64,000 bases of DNA from contig NC_080680.1 of the NCBI RefSeq assembly GCF_030445035.2, positions 95,919,157 to 95,983,156 on the forward strand, read 5' to 3'. Position 1 is the stretch's first letter; each line of letters starts with the position of its first letter. Shown piece after piece: positions 10,700 through 24,153 of the stretch. Source of the stretch: Dasypus novemcinctus (Eukaryota > Chordata > Mammalia > Cingulata > Dasypodidae). The notes beneath the pieces were generated by a model that saw nothing but the letters and a program-made list of their open reading frames with translations, was not told where the DNA came from and ran no database searches. The translations under genes were made by a program, and so were the position numbers.

Positions 10700-12442
10700 G
10701 TAAGGGGTTCGAAGATGGTGTCCAAGTGAGTGCAACTTCATCTCTCCTGCAAAAACTGGCTGAACAGGGACAGAATTCTGCCTGAGTAAGCAGTTTAAGG
10801 AACCTACAAAGCAGAAGGTATGGGACATTGATCTGGAGAGATTGCTACCAAAGGAGGAATTTCTCAGGGTAAAACCACAGGTTTCTGACACTGGAGTCTG
10901 AAGCTGTGGGAAGGCTAAACCCTTCCTCTATGGCTGATAGCCACAGCATTCCCTGAACACTACTGGTCACACAGCAGCATTATCAAGCCCCTTTTTCCCC
11001 AGGCACACAATACCTGAACTTGTCTTCCCTGGATCTCACATTTTCTGAACCCCACATTCCCCATAACCCACATTCCCCAAATCTGTATACCTTGAACCCA
11101 CATTCTCCCAAGCCTATGTTCCCTGAACCCAGCATTCCCCAAACTCTGGCATCCCCATAGCACTCCTAGAGTGGGAGGGTTTTGGTGAGAGGTGCAGAGG
11201 GGCCCTAGTAGTGTGGGTTCAATTTTCTGGTCCCACCTTTTTTCAAGTGTGGAGGAGCATATCATCTGACTTAGGGAGAGGCTAGGAAGAGAGGAGTGGA
11301 GAACCAGCTGAGAGAGCCTGATTTGCCTAAAAGCCCTGGGATAGGGAAACTTGGTCTGGTAGAAGAGGGAGTCAGAAAATTAAGTAGTCCTCTATAGCAC
11401 ACTAAAGGGAAGGGGACAGTAGGACGTGATTGTAGGCTTCCAAAAATATATTTAGTGTTCCTGGCAAGATATGGGTGCTCTCTCTTAAAGAAACTACGAG
11501 TCATTATTTTCTGTGGTTAGTTGGTTCACCAGGGTCTCATTTGAATCTTAGAGGGAAGCCCTCACACAGCCTTCCTGCTGCCCTGGGAGAGAGGGATGTG
11601 AGGAAGGGAAAAAGGGGGAGAGGATAGACTCCTAAGCCATTTATTCAATTGTAAAAAGGATCACTTGCTTGAGGTCTTGTCTGGTCTTTTTTGTTGGTGT
11701 GTTTTCTTATCTTTCTTTCCTCTTTATTCACCATGGCCTTTTTTTTTTTTTCTCTTGCTTGCCTTTTTCCCCCTCTTTTTCCATTTTTTTCTGTTTTCTT
11801 TTTTCTATTAGGTGCTGCAGGAAGTGTTTCTTATTTGCTGGTGCATCCTCATCCTCGATTTCCTCTTTTCTGTGTGTACTGATTTTGCTACCAACACTAT
11901 CCCCTGTCATTTACATCTCTCTTCCATCATCTATTGTTTCTCTTGCATTCCACCTCTCTTTGTTTAGCCCCTAATTGTTCTGACTTTTTATTTCTAACAC
12001 CTCTATTCTCCTTTCTATCTTTTATTCACTCTTTGTGTCATTGTTCTCTCTTTTTTCTTTCCCTCTCTCCTGACTACATTGGTCTTTTAATTCTTACTAT
12101 ATTCTTCCCCATATTCAGTTTACTGTCTCATTGTAGGTACTCCACTTTTTTGCTGTTATAACTCTACACAGTTTACATGAGTTTAATATCCATGCTTCTA
12201 TTCTCACAGGGTTTTTCTGCTAACAGTTACTATCAATACTACTATTATACTTTTTCTTTTCTTACCTCTTTTGCTTTCCTTGGCTCTAAGATTTTCCTTC
12301 AGGGGAACTTAGATGACAACAAGGAAATAGAATAAGAAGAACAAAGTGTCAAAGGGAAGACAACACACACACAAAAATAGCACCTGAATAAACCCTGAGG
12401 CTAGAGAGAAGTCAATCAACTGAATAAACCCATCATGATAAA
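10700..12442 (+). promoter_or_regulatory. L1 5' UTR / internal promoter region (copy 2)
   Basis: The L1 5' UTR carries the element's own promoter. Here it begins close to the 'aagatggtgtcc' phrase and has a block of short degenerate repeats of about 20 bp at 11035-11155 (recurring 'cccacattcccc' phrases). A long pyrimidine-rich tract then fills 11650-12290. The same order of parts is seen in copy 3, but the 209-bp tandem monomers of copy 3 are not evident here. Open frames in this stretch are composition effects. Confidence 0.6.
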
Positions 12443-13383
12443 ATGATGACCAGAAAGCAACAAAAAATTACAAACCATAACAATAATCAGGAAAACATGG
12501 CCCAATCCAATGAGCAAACTAAAAAAACAGGAAGAGCAGGAGAACATGAACAACTAATCAAAGCTCTCAAAACAGATATCATGGACCAATTCAATGAAGT
12601 GAAGGAAGAGATTAAGGACATTAAGAAAACATTTTCAGAGCATACAGAAGAAATTCTAAACATAACCAAAAAGATAATAGATATGATGGTGATGAACAGC
12701 ACAACCCAAGAAATCAAAATTACACTCTCAGCAAATAAAAACAATTTTGAAGAGGCAGAGGGAAGAATTAGTGATGTGGAAGACAGTACATCTGAAATCA
12801 AACAGATAGTAGAATTGATTGAAAAAAAAAGATGGGAAAAATCCAGCAATCCTTAGGGACCTGAATGACAATGCAAACTGCATGAATGTATGCATTATGG
12901 GCATCCCAGAAGGAGAAGAGAAGGGAAAGGGGACCATATGGGTGTTGGAGAAAATAATGGCTGAACACTTCCCAAACTTACTGAGGGAAATGGATGTACA
13001 TGTCCAGAGCACAACACACTCCAAAGAGCATCAAATCCAACAGGCCTACACCAAGACATATACTTTTCACATTATCCAACACTCAAGACATAGAGAAAAT
13101 ATTGAAAGCAGCAAGAGAAAAGAGAACCATCACATAAAGGGAGGGTCCATAAGATTAAGTGCTGATTTCTCATCTGAAACCATGGAGATAAGAAGGCAGT
13201 GGTATGACATAGTCAAAGTACTAGAAGAAAAAAAAAATCCAGCGAAGAATACTCTATCCAGCAAAGGTGATATTCAAAAGTGATGGAGAGTTCAAAATAT
13301 TTACAGATAAACAGAAATTAAGAGTGTATGTCAACAAGAAACCTGCCTTTCAAGAACTACTAAAGGGAGTTCTGCAGGAATAA
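12443..13383 (+). pseudogene. L1 ORF1, frameshifted (copy 2)
   Basis: ORF1 encodes the L1 RNA-binding chaperone that forms trimers through a coiled coil. The frame starts at ATG 12443 (MMTRKQQK). A Glu/Lys/Ile-rich coiled-coil segment covers about 12530-12830, and the RNA-recognition region begins near 12850 (LNDNANCMN, then IPEGEE). A single-base change in the A9 run near 12820-12830 moves the frame, so the protein continues in another frame at 12819-13283. The likely original stop is the TAA near 13381. The full frame of about 313 codons is slightly shorter than the roughly 338 of human ORF1. Confidence 0.88.
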
Positions 13384-14551
13384 AGAAAAAACAGGAGAGA
13401 CAGTTGGAGAAGAGTGTAAGAACAACTAAAAAGACAAAAAGAGAAACAAAAACATATGACATACACAAATCCAAACAAAATATGGCTAATGTAATTCCTT
13501 AAGAGTAATAACACTGAATGTCAGTGGATTAAACTCACCTGTCAAGAGACACAGATTGGGAGAATGGATAAGGAAGTATGACCCATCTATATGCTGTCTA
13601 CATAAAACACATCTTAGAGCCAGGGATTCAAGGAGGTTATAGTGAATAGCTGAAAAACAGTATTACAAGCACACAATAACCAAAAAAAAGGGGGAGGAAT
13701 AGCTATATTAATATCAGACAAAATAGAATTTAATTGCAAAAATATTGAGAGACAAAGATGGATACCAAATATTAGTGAAAAATATAATCTTTCAAGAAGA
13801 AAGAATAATCATAAACATTGATGCTCCTAACCAGGCCACCACTGAATACATGAGGCAAACACTGGAAAAACTAAGTGAAGGAATAGATGGCTCTAAAATT
13901 ATATTGGGGGACTTAAATACACCACTATCAACATTAGACCAAACATCTCAACAAAGAGTCAGTAAACAAAAACTTTGAACAATATATTAGAGGATGTCAA
14001 CCTAATAGACACATATAGAACATTATACCCAAATACTATAGGATATATGTTCTTCTGAAATGCACATGGATCATTCTCCAAGACACCACATGCTAGGCAA
14101 CAGAGAAAGTCTCAATGAATTCAGAAAGATTGAAATCATACAAAATAATTTCTCTGACCAGAGTGGAATGAAGCTGGAAATCTGCAAGGGCCAGAAACCC
14201 AGATTTGGCACCAAGATATGGAAGTTAAACAACATACTCTTAGACAAACATTGAATCAAGGAGGAAATCTCAAAAGAAATCAGTAACTACCTTTAAACTA
14301 ATGAAAATGATAACACAATATATAAAAACTTATGGGATGCAGCAAAAGCTGTACAGAGAGGGAAATTCACAGCCAAAAAGTCATACATCAAAAAATAAGA
14401 AAGAGTTGAAATTGAGGACCTAACTGAAAACTTGGAGGAATTAGTAAGAATACAATTAACTAACCCCAAGGGAAGAAGAAAGAAAGAAATAACAGAGATC
14501 AGAGCAGAACTAAATGAAAAAGAAATTAAGAAAGTGATTGAAAAAGTAAAC

Positions 14552-16072
14552 ATGCTACTTTATTGAAATTGTAATTGGTGCTGGGTTTAAGATATATGTA
14601 GGGGATTTGAATCTCTGGACTGATAATATGACACCCAGGCCCAGAGCCTCAACAGACTTCAGCTCCTACACTTTGACTTATTGGACTTACTCCACTCAGC
14701 TAACATGGAGTTGAAGAAGGTCAACCACCACAACATGGAGCCTAGAGTGTCTACAACTAGAAGCGGGAAGAGTGCATCCAGTACCCATGTGGAATCTAAG
14801 CCCTCACTTGACATAGGTGTGCAATGGACACAACCAATCCAATGTCCACAGAGAAAATGTGGAATGGGTGTGGGAACGGTAGCCATGGGGGCTGCTGGGT
14901 GTGGGGAATGGGAGGAAGAGATGAGATGTGGAGGCGTTTTCGGGACGTGGAGTTGTCCTGGATAGTGCTTCATGGACAATTACGGGACACTGTAGATCCC
15001 CCCAGGGCCCACTGGATGGAACGTGAGAGAGTCTGGGCTATGATGTGGACCATTGACTATGGGGTGCAGTGATGCTCAGAGATGAACTTACCAGGTGCAA
15101 TGGATGTGTCATGATGATGGGAGAGAGTGTTGCTGTGGGGGGAGTGGGGGGCGGGGGCGGTGGGGTTGAATGGGACCTCATATTTTTTTTAATGTAATTT
15201 AAAAAATAAATAAATAAATAATTTTTTAAAAAAGTGTTTTAATTTCCAAGTGAAAGAGCCTTTTTGTTTTTGTTCTTAATACCTAACTTTATTCCAGTGT
15301 GATGAGAGAGTGTTGTTTGTAATAATTCTACTTTGTTGAAATTACTGATGTTTTGTTTTGACCTAAGATATGATCCATTTTGGGGAGTGTTCATGTGTTC
15401 TTGAGAAGAAGGTGTGTTTTCTTTTATCAGGGTATGGTGTTATGCACACACATACGTAGATGTGCATTTTTATGTAAATACTTACATATCTTTATATATG
15501 TTTTATATAGGAGAAAAAAATATATTTACGTATAAAACACCCCACTCTGATTTTTTAAATGTTTGTATTCAATGAAATTTACTTTATTAGTGAAGTTGTT
15601 TAGGCCATTTATATCTTTATTTAAGGACATACCTTATCTTAGATTGATAACCTGAATCATTAACGTGTGTTTCTGTCAACTTTTCCTTGTATCTCTTATA
15701 GTTTCTACTTCATATAGATTGTTGCTGTGCTATTTGGTGCATAAATACATATAAGTGTTATATCTTTATTGTGAATTATGGCTTTTATCATTTAAAATTT
15801 CATGGTTTTATTTAGTGCATTTTGGTCTGAATTCCACTTTCATATCAGGATCATAACCCTTACTTTCTTATTATTTCTAGTTGTCTTATTTATCCTAGTA
15901 CATCTCTTTTCTGAATCACTGTTTTAGATGTATCCTTTATGTATGGCATGTAATTGGATTTTTCTTTATGAGCCAATTTAAAAATCTTTATTTTAATAGG
16001 TGATTTAAGTTCATGTTTTTTTATATGACTGAAATGTTTGGAATAAACTTTGGTTATATTTAAAAAAAAAAA
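14552..16072 (+). mobile_element. L1 3'-end insertion carrying a 3' transduction
   Basis: This 1.5 kb insertion lies inside ORF2 of copy 2, and both sides of ORF2 join exactly when it is removed. It is flanked by a 12-bp target duplication, GAAAAAGTAAAC, at 14540-14551 and 16073-16084. The first part (14552-15232) is an L1 3'-UTR end with its own A-rich tail at about 15195-15232. The second part (15233-16061) is unrelated to the L1 3' end and closes with AATAAA near 16042 and an A11 run at 16062-16072. Both parts sit between one pair of duplications, so they entered together. Confidence 0.9.
15233..16061 (-). other. Transduced flank: old antisense L1-like sequence
   Basis: About 830 bp downstream of the first L1 tail within the insertion. 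Phrases near 15330-15415 resemble the antisense of the ORF2 endonuclease region (compare 42660-42770), so the source locus probably had an old minus-strand L1 beside it. The plus-strand AATAAA at about 16042 served as the downstream polyadenylation signal. The part from 15430 to 15540 is AT-rich simple sequence. Confidence 0.6.
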
Positions 16073-17212
16073 GAAAAAGTAAACAAAATAAAGAGCTGGT
16101 TCTTTGAGAAGATCAATAAAAATGACAAACCTTTAGCTAGACTAACGGAGAAACAGAGAAGATGCAAATACACAAAATAAGTAATGAAGAGGGGGTTATC
16201 ACCACTCACCCCACAGAAATAAAGACTATCATAAGAGGATAATTTGAAAAACTATATGCCAACAAGAAGGACACTTAGAGAAAACGGACAAATTCCTAGA
16301 ACACATAAGCAGCCTATATTGACAGAAGAAGAAATTGACAATCTTCACAAATGAATCACAAGTAAAGAGATAGATTCAGTCATTAAAAATCTCCCAACTA
16401 AGAAGAGCCCTGAGCCAGATGGCTTCACAGGTGAATTCTACCAAACATTCTGGAAAGAACAAACACCAATCTTGCTTAAACTCTTCCCAAAAATTGAAAT
16501 AGAAGGAACACTGCCTGACTCATTTTATGATGCCAAAATCACCCTAATACCAAAGCCAAACAAAGACACCACAAGAAAGGAAAATTACAGACCAATCTCT
16601 CTAATGAACCTAGACACAAAAATCCCCCCCAAAATAGTTGCTAACCGTATTCAGCAACATATTAAAGTAATTGTACAACATGACCAAGTTGGTTTAATCC
16701 CTGGTATGCAAGGATGTTTCAACATAAGAAAATCAACTAATGCAATTCACCACATAAGTAGATCGAAGGGGAAAAAAAATCACATGATCATATCTATAGA
16801 TGCAGGAAAAGCATTTGACAAAACACAGCACCCTTTTTTTGATAAAAACACTGTAAAAAATAGGAAGAGAAGGAAACTTTCTGAACATGATAAAGGGTAT
16901 ATATGAAAAACCCACAGCCAACATCATTTACAAAGGTGAAATCCTAAAATCTTTCCCTCTAACTAAGATCAGGAACAAGGCAAGGAGGCCCAATATCATC
17001 CTTTCTATTTAAAATTGTGTTGAAGTACTTGCTTGAGCACTGAGGCAAGAACCAGATATAAAAGGCATCCAAATTGAAAAGAAGGAAGTCAAAATTTCAC
17101 TGTTTTCAGACTACATGCTCCTATATATAGAAAGCCCTTAGAAGTATACCACAAACTTCTAGACCTTATAAATGAGTTCAGTAAAGTCATAGCTTATAAG
17201 ATTGTATTAGTC

Positions 17213-17700
17213 AGTCAAAGGGGTGCTGATGCAAAATACCAGAAATTGGTTGGTTTTCATAAAGGGTATTTATTTGGGATTGGAGCTTACAGATACAAAG
17301 CCTTAAAGTATAAGTTAATTCCCTCACCAAAGTCTATTTGGAGCAAGATGGCTGCCAATGTCTGTGAGAGTTCAGGCTTCCTGGGTTTTTATGTTTCTGG
17401 GGCTTGCTTTTCTCTGGATTCAAGGTTCCTTTCTTTATTAAAACCTCCCAACTTTCTTGAAAATTTTAATTAAACCTTTCCTCTGCATGCTGACATCCTG
17501 GGGTTCCAGCTTATGTCTTCAGCACTCCAACATCAAAACTCCAATATCAGAAACACTCAACTCTGTTCTTCACCATGCCTTTTATCTGTGAGTCCCCACC
17601 CCACCCAAATCATAACTCAATCATGCCCAGGTACAGATCAGATTACAAACATAATCCAATATTTATTTTGGGAATTCATGAATAATATCAAACTGCTACA
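17213..17700 (-). mobile_element. Solo LTR, MaLR/ERVL-like, family X
   Basis: It begins TGTATTAG and ends GCTACA on the plus strand, so it has the TG...CA ends of an LTR. It is flanked by a 5-bp target duplication (AAGAT 17208-17212, AAGCT 17701-17705, one mismatch). It is related to 33100-33635 and 60790-61344 in the opposite orientation. In sense direction the family has a promoter-like GATAAAAGG phrase and an AAATAAATA polyadenylation phrase toward the 3' end. It interrupts ORF2 of L1 copy 2 and is younger than that L1. Confidence 0.82.
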
Positions 17701-19315
17701 AAGCTCACTGTGCAAAAATCAGTAGCATTTCTGTACACCAATAATGAGCAATCTGAGGAGGAAATCAAGAAAAAATACCATTTACAATAGTAAATTAAAA
17801 AATCAAATACCTAGGAATAAATTTAACTAAAGATGTAAAAGACATACACAGAAAACTATACAACACTATTCAAGGAAATCAAAGAAGACTTACATACATG
17901 GAAGAATATTCTCTGTTCATGGATAGGAAGACTAAATATCAGTAAGATGTCTATCCTACCCAAAGTGATCTATAGAGTCAATGCAATCCCAATAAAATTC
18001 AACACAGCATTCTTTAATGAACTAGAAAAACTAACTATGAATTTTATTTGGAAAGGAAAGAGGCCCCAAATAGCCAAAGACATATTGAAAAAGAAAAATG
18101 AATTGGAGGAATCACATTACCTGACTTCAAAAATTACTACAAAGCTACAGTACTGAAAATGACATGGTATTGGCACAAGGATAGACACACTGACCTATGG
18201 AACCAAACTGAGAGTTCTGATATAGATCTTCATATATAGAGTCATCTGATATTCAACACAACCACAAAGCCCACTCAACTGGGAGAGAAAGGCCTCTTCA
18301 ACAAAGGGTGCTTGGAGAACTGGATTTCCATATGCAAAAGAATGAAAGAGGATTACCATCTCAAACCTTATACAAAAATCATCTCAAGATGGATTGAAGA
18401 CCTAAATATAAGAGCCAAGACCATAAGGACCTTGGAAAACAATGTAGAGAAGCATCTACAGCACCTTGTAGTAAGAAATGGCTTCATGAAATTCATACCC
18501 AAAGCATAAGCAGCAAAAGAACAAATAGAGAAATGGGAACTCCTCAAAATTAAAGCCTTTTGCTCCTCAAAGGAGTTTGTCAAGAAAATGAAAAGAAATC
18601 CTAACCAATGGGAGAAAATATTTGGTAATCATATATCTGATAGGAGACTAATAACATGTATATATAAAGAACTTATATCTTGAAAATAAATGCCAACAAC
18701 CCATTTTAAAAATGGGCAAGACATTTGAACAGATGCTTCTCCAAGGAGGAAATAAAAATGGCTAAAAAGCACATGAAAAGATGCTCAAAATCACTAGCTA
18801 TCAGGGAAATGCAAATCAAAAGTACAATGAGATGCCATCTTACTTCCATAAGACTGGTGGCTATCAGACAGAAGACTACAAGTGTTGGACAAGATGTGGA
18901 GGAATGGGAACACTCATCCACTCGTGCTGGGAATGCAGAAAGAACTAGTCATTCTGGAGGACAGTTTGGCAGTTTCTCAAAAAACTAGCTATAGATTTGC
19001 CATATGACCCACCAATTCCAGGGCTGGGTATATACCCAGCAGAATTGAAAACAAGGCCACAAACCAATACATGCACACCAAAGTTCATAGCATCATTATT
19101 CACTATTGCCAAAAGTTGGAATCAACCCAATTGCCCATCAACAGATGAATGGATAAACAAAATGTGGTATACACATATAATGGAATACTACTCAGCTATA
19201 AGAATGACTACAGTACAAACACATGGGATAACATGTATGAATTTTGAGGACCTTATGTTGAGTGAAGCAAGCCAGGTATTTAAGGATAAATATTACACTA
19301 CCTCTCTGATGTGAA

Positions 19316-22135
19316 ATAAGCAAACCAATCTGTTTCAGAGAGCTAAAGACTGTCATATGCTTACAGGAAAATGGGAGGCAGAGGAAGATTGTGAGTTGAC
19401 ATATACATGGGTAAAATCTATGATAAAGTGGAATTAAGTGTTTGTACAGGGCAGGGATAAGATGGGGGCATAGGGATAATATTGGGTGGGGCTTGGCAGG
19501 CATGTGGAGGGCTAGAGTTGTGAGGATGGGTCAGATGGTTCAAGGAATTGGGGGGAGGGTTGGGGAAAGAGCTGAACATGGGAGATTGTTGGGTATGTGG
19601 TTGAAACTATAATATTGAGAAAACTCTTTAGAAAATATAATAAGGATGGATTACCTGCTTAAGATGCTTAAGGGTGGGGTGCATCTGGCACAGGGGCAGG
19701 CTTCTAGGGAGTATGTGAGTACTCATCTTGTCATAGTGTGTTATATCTTGGGTGGAGACCCATACAATGAGTGGTAAGGTGTACCCACATCCTGGGGAAA
19801 CCTGATGTTCTCAAACAGAGGGAATTGTATCTCTCAAGTAAATAGGTGACTCTCAATGGGAGAGGACAGCCTAGAATGTCAAGTCCTCAGCATTGATGCA
19901 AGTATCTGTGAATTTGGTCCATCAAGCAGTGAAGCTTGGTTGTCACTGTGCATCCTGAGGGGAGTGGAAGGGAGGAATAGAAAAAATGGAAGCAGGGTAA
20001 CTGTGGGGCAATGGAAGTGTTCCACAAAATCATGCTATGATTGATATAGAACATGTTAAATTTCATCAAAAATGTATAAAGTTCCATATGCTAAAATATA
20101 AATCATAATGTAAATACAAATTTAGAAAATTGTACAGTCTAAAGTATAAAACATAATTTAAACACACATGAAACCGTGTTTGATAGCTATGTTTCAATAT
20201 CTGTACATCAGCTACAGCAAATATAACATGGACATGTAAAAAGATCATTGCTGGGGAAGGGGAAAAGTGTTTGATGTTGGATATATGGGAGTCTTCTATA
20301 TTGTGTATATGACTTTACTCTGAACTAAAACTTTTTGAAGACAAAATTAAATATTAGGGAAAAAAAAGATGTAGACACTGAGAGAGAAATAAAAGAAATT
20401 ACCTTGCCACTGTACATACAGGACAACACCTATTAGAGCGAAGAAAGGCAAAACATCAAAAACAATTTTTTATAATATTTTTCATTTTTTAATACCCCAT
20501 TATTTTAACTTTATTTTAGGTTTTCTAAATTAGTGTATATTCTTTTTTTAATCTTTAAACCTATCAATACTATTTCAGTTTACTATTAATTGAATATAGC
20601 AATATACTAGGCTTTATTTTTCAAGAAATTTTAGACCACAGAGGGATTCAACTATGGCAGGGCAGGAATGCTGCTCTGGGGTGGTATTGATGGGGGACAC
20701 AAGGTTGGGAGGGAGTTCTCCAGGGCATGTATATAAGGTATATAAAAATGTTCAGATATTCATTGGGTATTTTCATAGTAGTTTCACTTACAAATGACAA
20801 CTGAGAGAGTGCTGAGTTCCTACCCAGGGGAGCTCTGTCATATTCCCCAATGGAACAGCAATGATCCCCCAATTCAAGGGTAAAGACCAGTTAAGAAGGA
20901 CGGTTCAATGATGAGCCCTTGATACTGATGACTATGCTTATGAACTTGTGTGCCTGAAATTTCAACTAGGTCTAGAGCTGTAGGGTGCCTAAGAGTTACT
21001 TCTTAGGCTACTCTGTAAGCCAAATTCAGTGTCTAAATGCATTGCCTTCCTCCCAGTGTGGGACAAAACTCTTGGGGATAAGTCTCCCTGTTGCCAAGGA
21101 ATTACTACCAATCACTAATTGGTGATGCAACTAGAAAAAGGCCTTGAATAAAAGGGGGAAATGGTAAACATTTATGAGATTATATGGCTAAGAGTCTTCA
21201 AAAAAGTGTCGGAGGTCATCAGACCTTATGTAATCCTCAGCAGGATCCCAGAGACAGCCAAGTAGATACAGTCCCTAATACTGGCGCTCCTGAGGGCTAT
21301 GGAGACTCACAGGATCTATGGTCATGGCAGTTAGTTCTGGAGTTCAGTGCCTGCTCAGTGGGCTTATTTTGGAATTTGTGTTCCTGCGTGTGATGGAGTT
21401 ATACTCAGATGTGACCTTTGTACACATGCATCTTCTGTCACTTTTACTGAACCTGTGGTTGGTGCTGGTATTGGTGTATACCCAGGAGAGTTGAATCTCT
21501 TGGCTGGCCATGTGCCAACTGGTTCCTGAGACTCAGCAGAGTTGCACCTCCTGCTCTCTAGTTCATTGGACTTACCCAGGTCAGTTAACAGGGAGGCAAA
21601 GATGGCTAACCACCACAACAGAGAACCAAGTCCCTTCTCGATATAGAAGTGGAGGGCACATCACCAACACAGGGTCCACAGGGTGAAAGAATAAAATATG
21701 GATTAGAGCAGACTTACTGGTATTTTACTACAGAACTATTGTGACTAGTAATGGAAGAAACTGTGGCATTGATGTGGAAAAAGTGGCCATGGTAGTTCCT
21801 GAGGGTAGAGAGAGGGAAGAAGAGATGTGATGTGGGGCATTTTTGTGACTTGGAATTGTCCTAATTGATATTGCAGGGACAGATGCTGGACATTTTATAT
21901 CCTGCCATGGCCCACTGAATGGACTGAGGGTAAGTGGGAACACCAATGCAAAACTATAATTCATGCAGTGCAGCAGTGCTCTAAAATGTATTCACCAAAT
22001 GCAATGATGTGCCACAATGATGAAAGTTGTTGATGTGGGAGGAGTGTGTGGGGGGGTGAGGTGTGCAGTATGTGGGAACTTCATATTTTTTACTGTAACA
22101 TTTTTCATGATCTATGTACCTTTAAAAAATTAAAG
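19316..22135 (+). other. L1 long 3' UTR (copy 2)
   Basis: It follows the ORF2 stop and matches copies 1 and 3 along its length, with older divergence. It ends with a G-rich stretch near 22035-22065 and an A-rich tail near 22115-22135. The short open frames inside (for example 21184-21393 and 21347-21529) fall in shared 3'-UTR sequence and are not genes. Confidence 0.82.
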
Positions 22136-22139
22136 AACT

Positions 22140-22670
22140 CAGCAAAAAAATTAGGGGGGAATATATGGGCATGGGATTTTTCCTTTTGGAGTAAAAAAAA
22201 AAAGTTCTAAAGTTGATTGAGGTGATGACAATGCAACTCTGTAATGAAAATGACAGCCATTGAATGTACACTTTGAATGTACTGTACAAAGCGGGGGACT
22301 GTATAACAGTGAATTCTGTGGTGGAAGATGAACAGTGGTTAACAGAATAAATATGAGAACATTCTTTCATGAACTGTAGCAAATACATAATACTAACACA
22401 AGATGTTAATAATCGGGTAGGTTGAGGGAAAAATACACCAAATATAAGATATGGACTATAGTTATTAGTAATATTTTGAAGAAGTTCTTTCATACTTTCT
22501 TACGAATGTTTCATAATGCAAGGTATTGGTGGTAGGGTGATGTATGGGAGCCCTGTATGATTACATGCATGTTTGATTTATAATTTCACAACTTTTACAT
22601 ATACTTATTGTTTATGTTTTTTCATATATGTGTAAAACACTGCAATAAAATGTTTTAAATGAAAAAAAAA
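22140..22670 (+). mobile_element. Older L1 3' end
   Basis: This stretch ends in AATAAA (about 22640) and an A-run (22661-22669). The order of phrases matches the old L1 3' end split at 9540-9767/10560-10690. It lies directly downstream of copy 2. Confidence 0.6.
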
Positions 22671-22679
22671 TAGATTCAG

Positions 22680-24130
22680 TGTTCTGCAGCTCAAGGTTAT
22701 TCAAGAGGAGTTAAGGTAATACATTGTATTAGATAGTATATAAGTAAAAAAATGCAAGATATATTCTCTAGAGTAAACACAAAAAAGAATCATAAAATAA
22801 GATATAACTAAAAAGTTAATAAATGTGGCAAAATGACTAAAAATATATCATTAATCAAAAGAGGGAAACATATCAGAGAAAACATTGAAAAAATGTGTTC
22901 ACTGGAAAACATTTAATAATATGGAAAATATAAATCAAATAGATTATGATTACTTTAAATGTATAGAGGCTAAATATTCCAGAAAACGATAAGATTGCCA
23001 ATCTACATAAATAGTACAAAACCTGTTTACTATGGCATATCACAGATGGAAGGGCATGAAAAGGTTTAAAATAAAAAAGATGTAAAAATAGCATGGAGAT
23101 CCTAACCAAAAGAAAGTTAATATCAGAAGAAATAGATTTTAAAGTAGGAGGCATTGCTAGAGATTAAGAGAAATGTCTCCTAATTATAAAGGATGCTTTT
23201 CAATAAATAGTCACTGTCTTCCTGAGGGGTGGGAGGGGGGAGACTTGCTTTGTAGAAACTGCCAATTTCCATGGTTCCTATATTCACACCATCTTAGTTT
23301 CTCAGCTGTGATCACATATACCATGAAATATGTTGGCTTAACAACAAAAATTTATTGATTCACAGTTTCAAAAGCTAGAAGGCTTCCTTCCTCCTAGGAT
23401 TGGAAGCATTCCAGAGGGCTGACAATCTTTGGCATTCCTTTGCTTTCCTGCCATATAGTGAGATCCTTTCCTTGTTTTTCATTTAGTTCTGGCTTCCCAC
23501 TGTCTTTTTTTCTTGAAACCTCTAGAAACAGGATTAAGGCCCAACCTCTTTCAGTCGGACCACACCCCAACCAAAAATAGCATCTTCAAAAGGTACTATT
23601 TACAATGGATTCACATCCACAGTAATGGATTAATATTAAGAATAATTTTTTCTGGGGTACACAATTCTACCTACCAGAACTACTATGGCAAATTTAAATC
23701 AACCAATATGATGTCATTGAATCTGGTGTTGGAACTTGTAAGATGGAGCAAGCCAGGTTCAGCATATCACTGGATAAAGAAGTCTGCCCAACAGTAATAT
23801 ATCATAATACTGAATCGGTGTTGTCAATAACACAGTTTCAAAACATATAAAAAATTGACATCTAAAAGAAGAAATAGAAAAATCCACAAACATAATGGAA
23901 GATATTGAACAAATGAATCTTATGTAAGTGATAGAACAAGAAGACAAAAATCAAATAAGAATAAAGGAGATCTAACAACCCAAGTAACAGACTTAACCTA
24001 GGTAACATATTAAGAACAATGTACCCAGCAAAAGAATATACATTCTCTCAAAGTTTTGTAGAATTGTCAGTCATACATTATTTAAAGGTGAGATATCTGA
24101 TAGTAATCACAACTGAAAAAAAACCCACAA
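22680..24130 (+). mobile_element. Ancient L1 ORF2 5' region, split by an LTR
   Basis: 22720-23170 and 23690-24130 resemble successive parts of the region at and after the start of an old L1 ORF2 (A-rich, with the 'gattgccaatct...' block near 22990 and a block near 24030-24090 corresponding to the later endonuclease domain). No open frame survives. The LTR-like element at about 23280-23680 lies between them. Confidence 0.45.
23280..23680 (-). mobile_element. Old MaLR-like LTR, antisense
   Basis: The sequence from 'cagctgtgatcacatatacca' to the AT-rich end near 23680 has the same order of phrases as 55605-55990: a plus-strand 'aacaggattaaggccca' type block, then 'ggattcacatccacagtaatggatta'. 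Reading on the minus strand, these are a common pattern of old mammalian MaLR LTRs. Exact ends and target duplication are not clear. Confidence 0.5.
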
Positions 24131-24153
24131 AAACAAATAGGATTGAGTGATTG

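Larger units (their letters stand above)
13482..19314 (+). pseudogene. L1 ORF2, decayed and interrupted twice (copy 2)
   Basis: It starts at ATG 13482 (MANVI...), about 100 bp after ORF1. The endonuclease domain can be followed over 13500-14250 (NVSGLNSPVKRHRL, then a GDLN-type motif near 13910). The reverse transcriptase follows at 16390-17200 and 17706-18150, and the C-terminal region runs to the TGA at 19312-19314. The catalytic FADD block is mutated: 17105-17115 reads FSDY. Stops and frameshifts are spread throughout. The frame is split by the L1 at 14552-16072 and the LTR at 17213-17700. Confidence 0.9.
10700..22135 (+). mobile_element. LINE-1 copy 2, full-length but decayed and interrupted
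   Basis: It carries every part of an L1 in order: 5' UTR (10700-12442), ORF1 (12443-13383), ORF2 (13482-19314) and long 3' UTR (19316-22135). The 5' start, with an 'aagatggtgtcc' phrase near 10711, aligns with the start of copy 3 at 34268. Two later insertions interrupt ORF2: another L1 at 14552-16072 and a solo LTR at 17213-17700. Without these the element is about 9.4 kb. It has many frameshifts and stops. I saw no clear target duplication at its ends. Confidence 0.88.

Noticed and set aside
11669-11974. Possible secreted or membrane protein in the pyrimidine-rich tract
   Set aside because: The hydrophobic look comes from T-rich codons in the L1 5' UTR. The same happens at 35359-35676.
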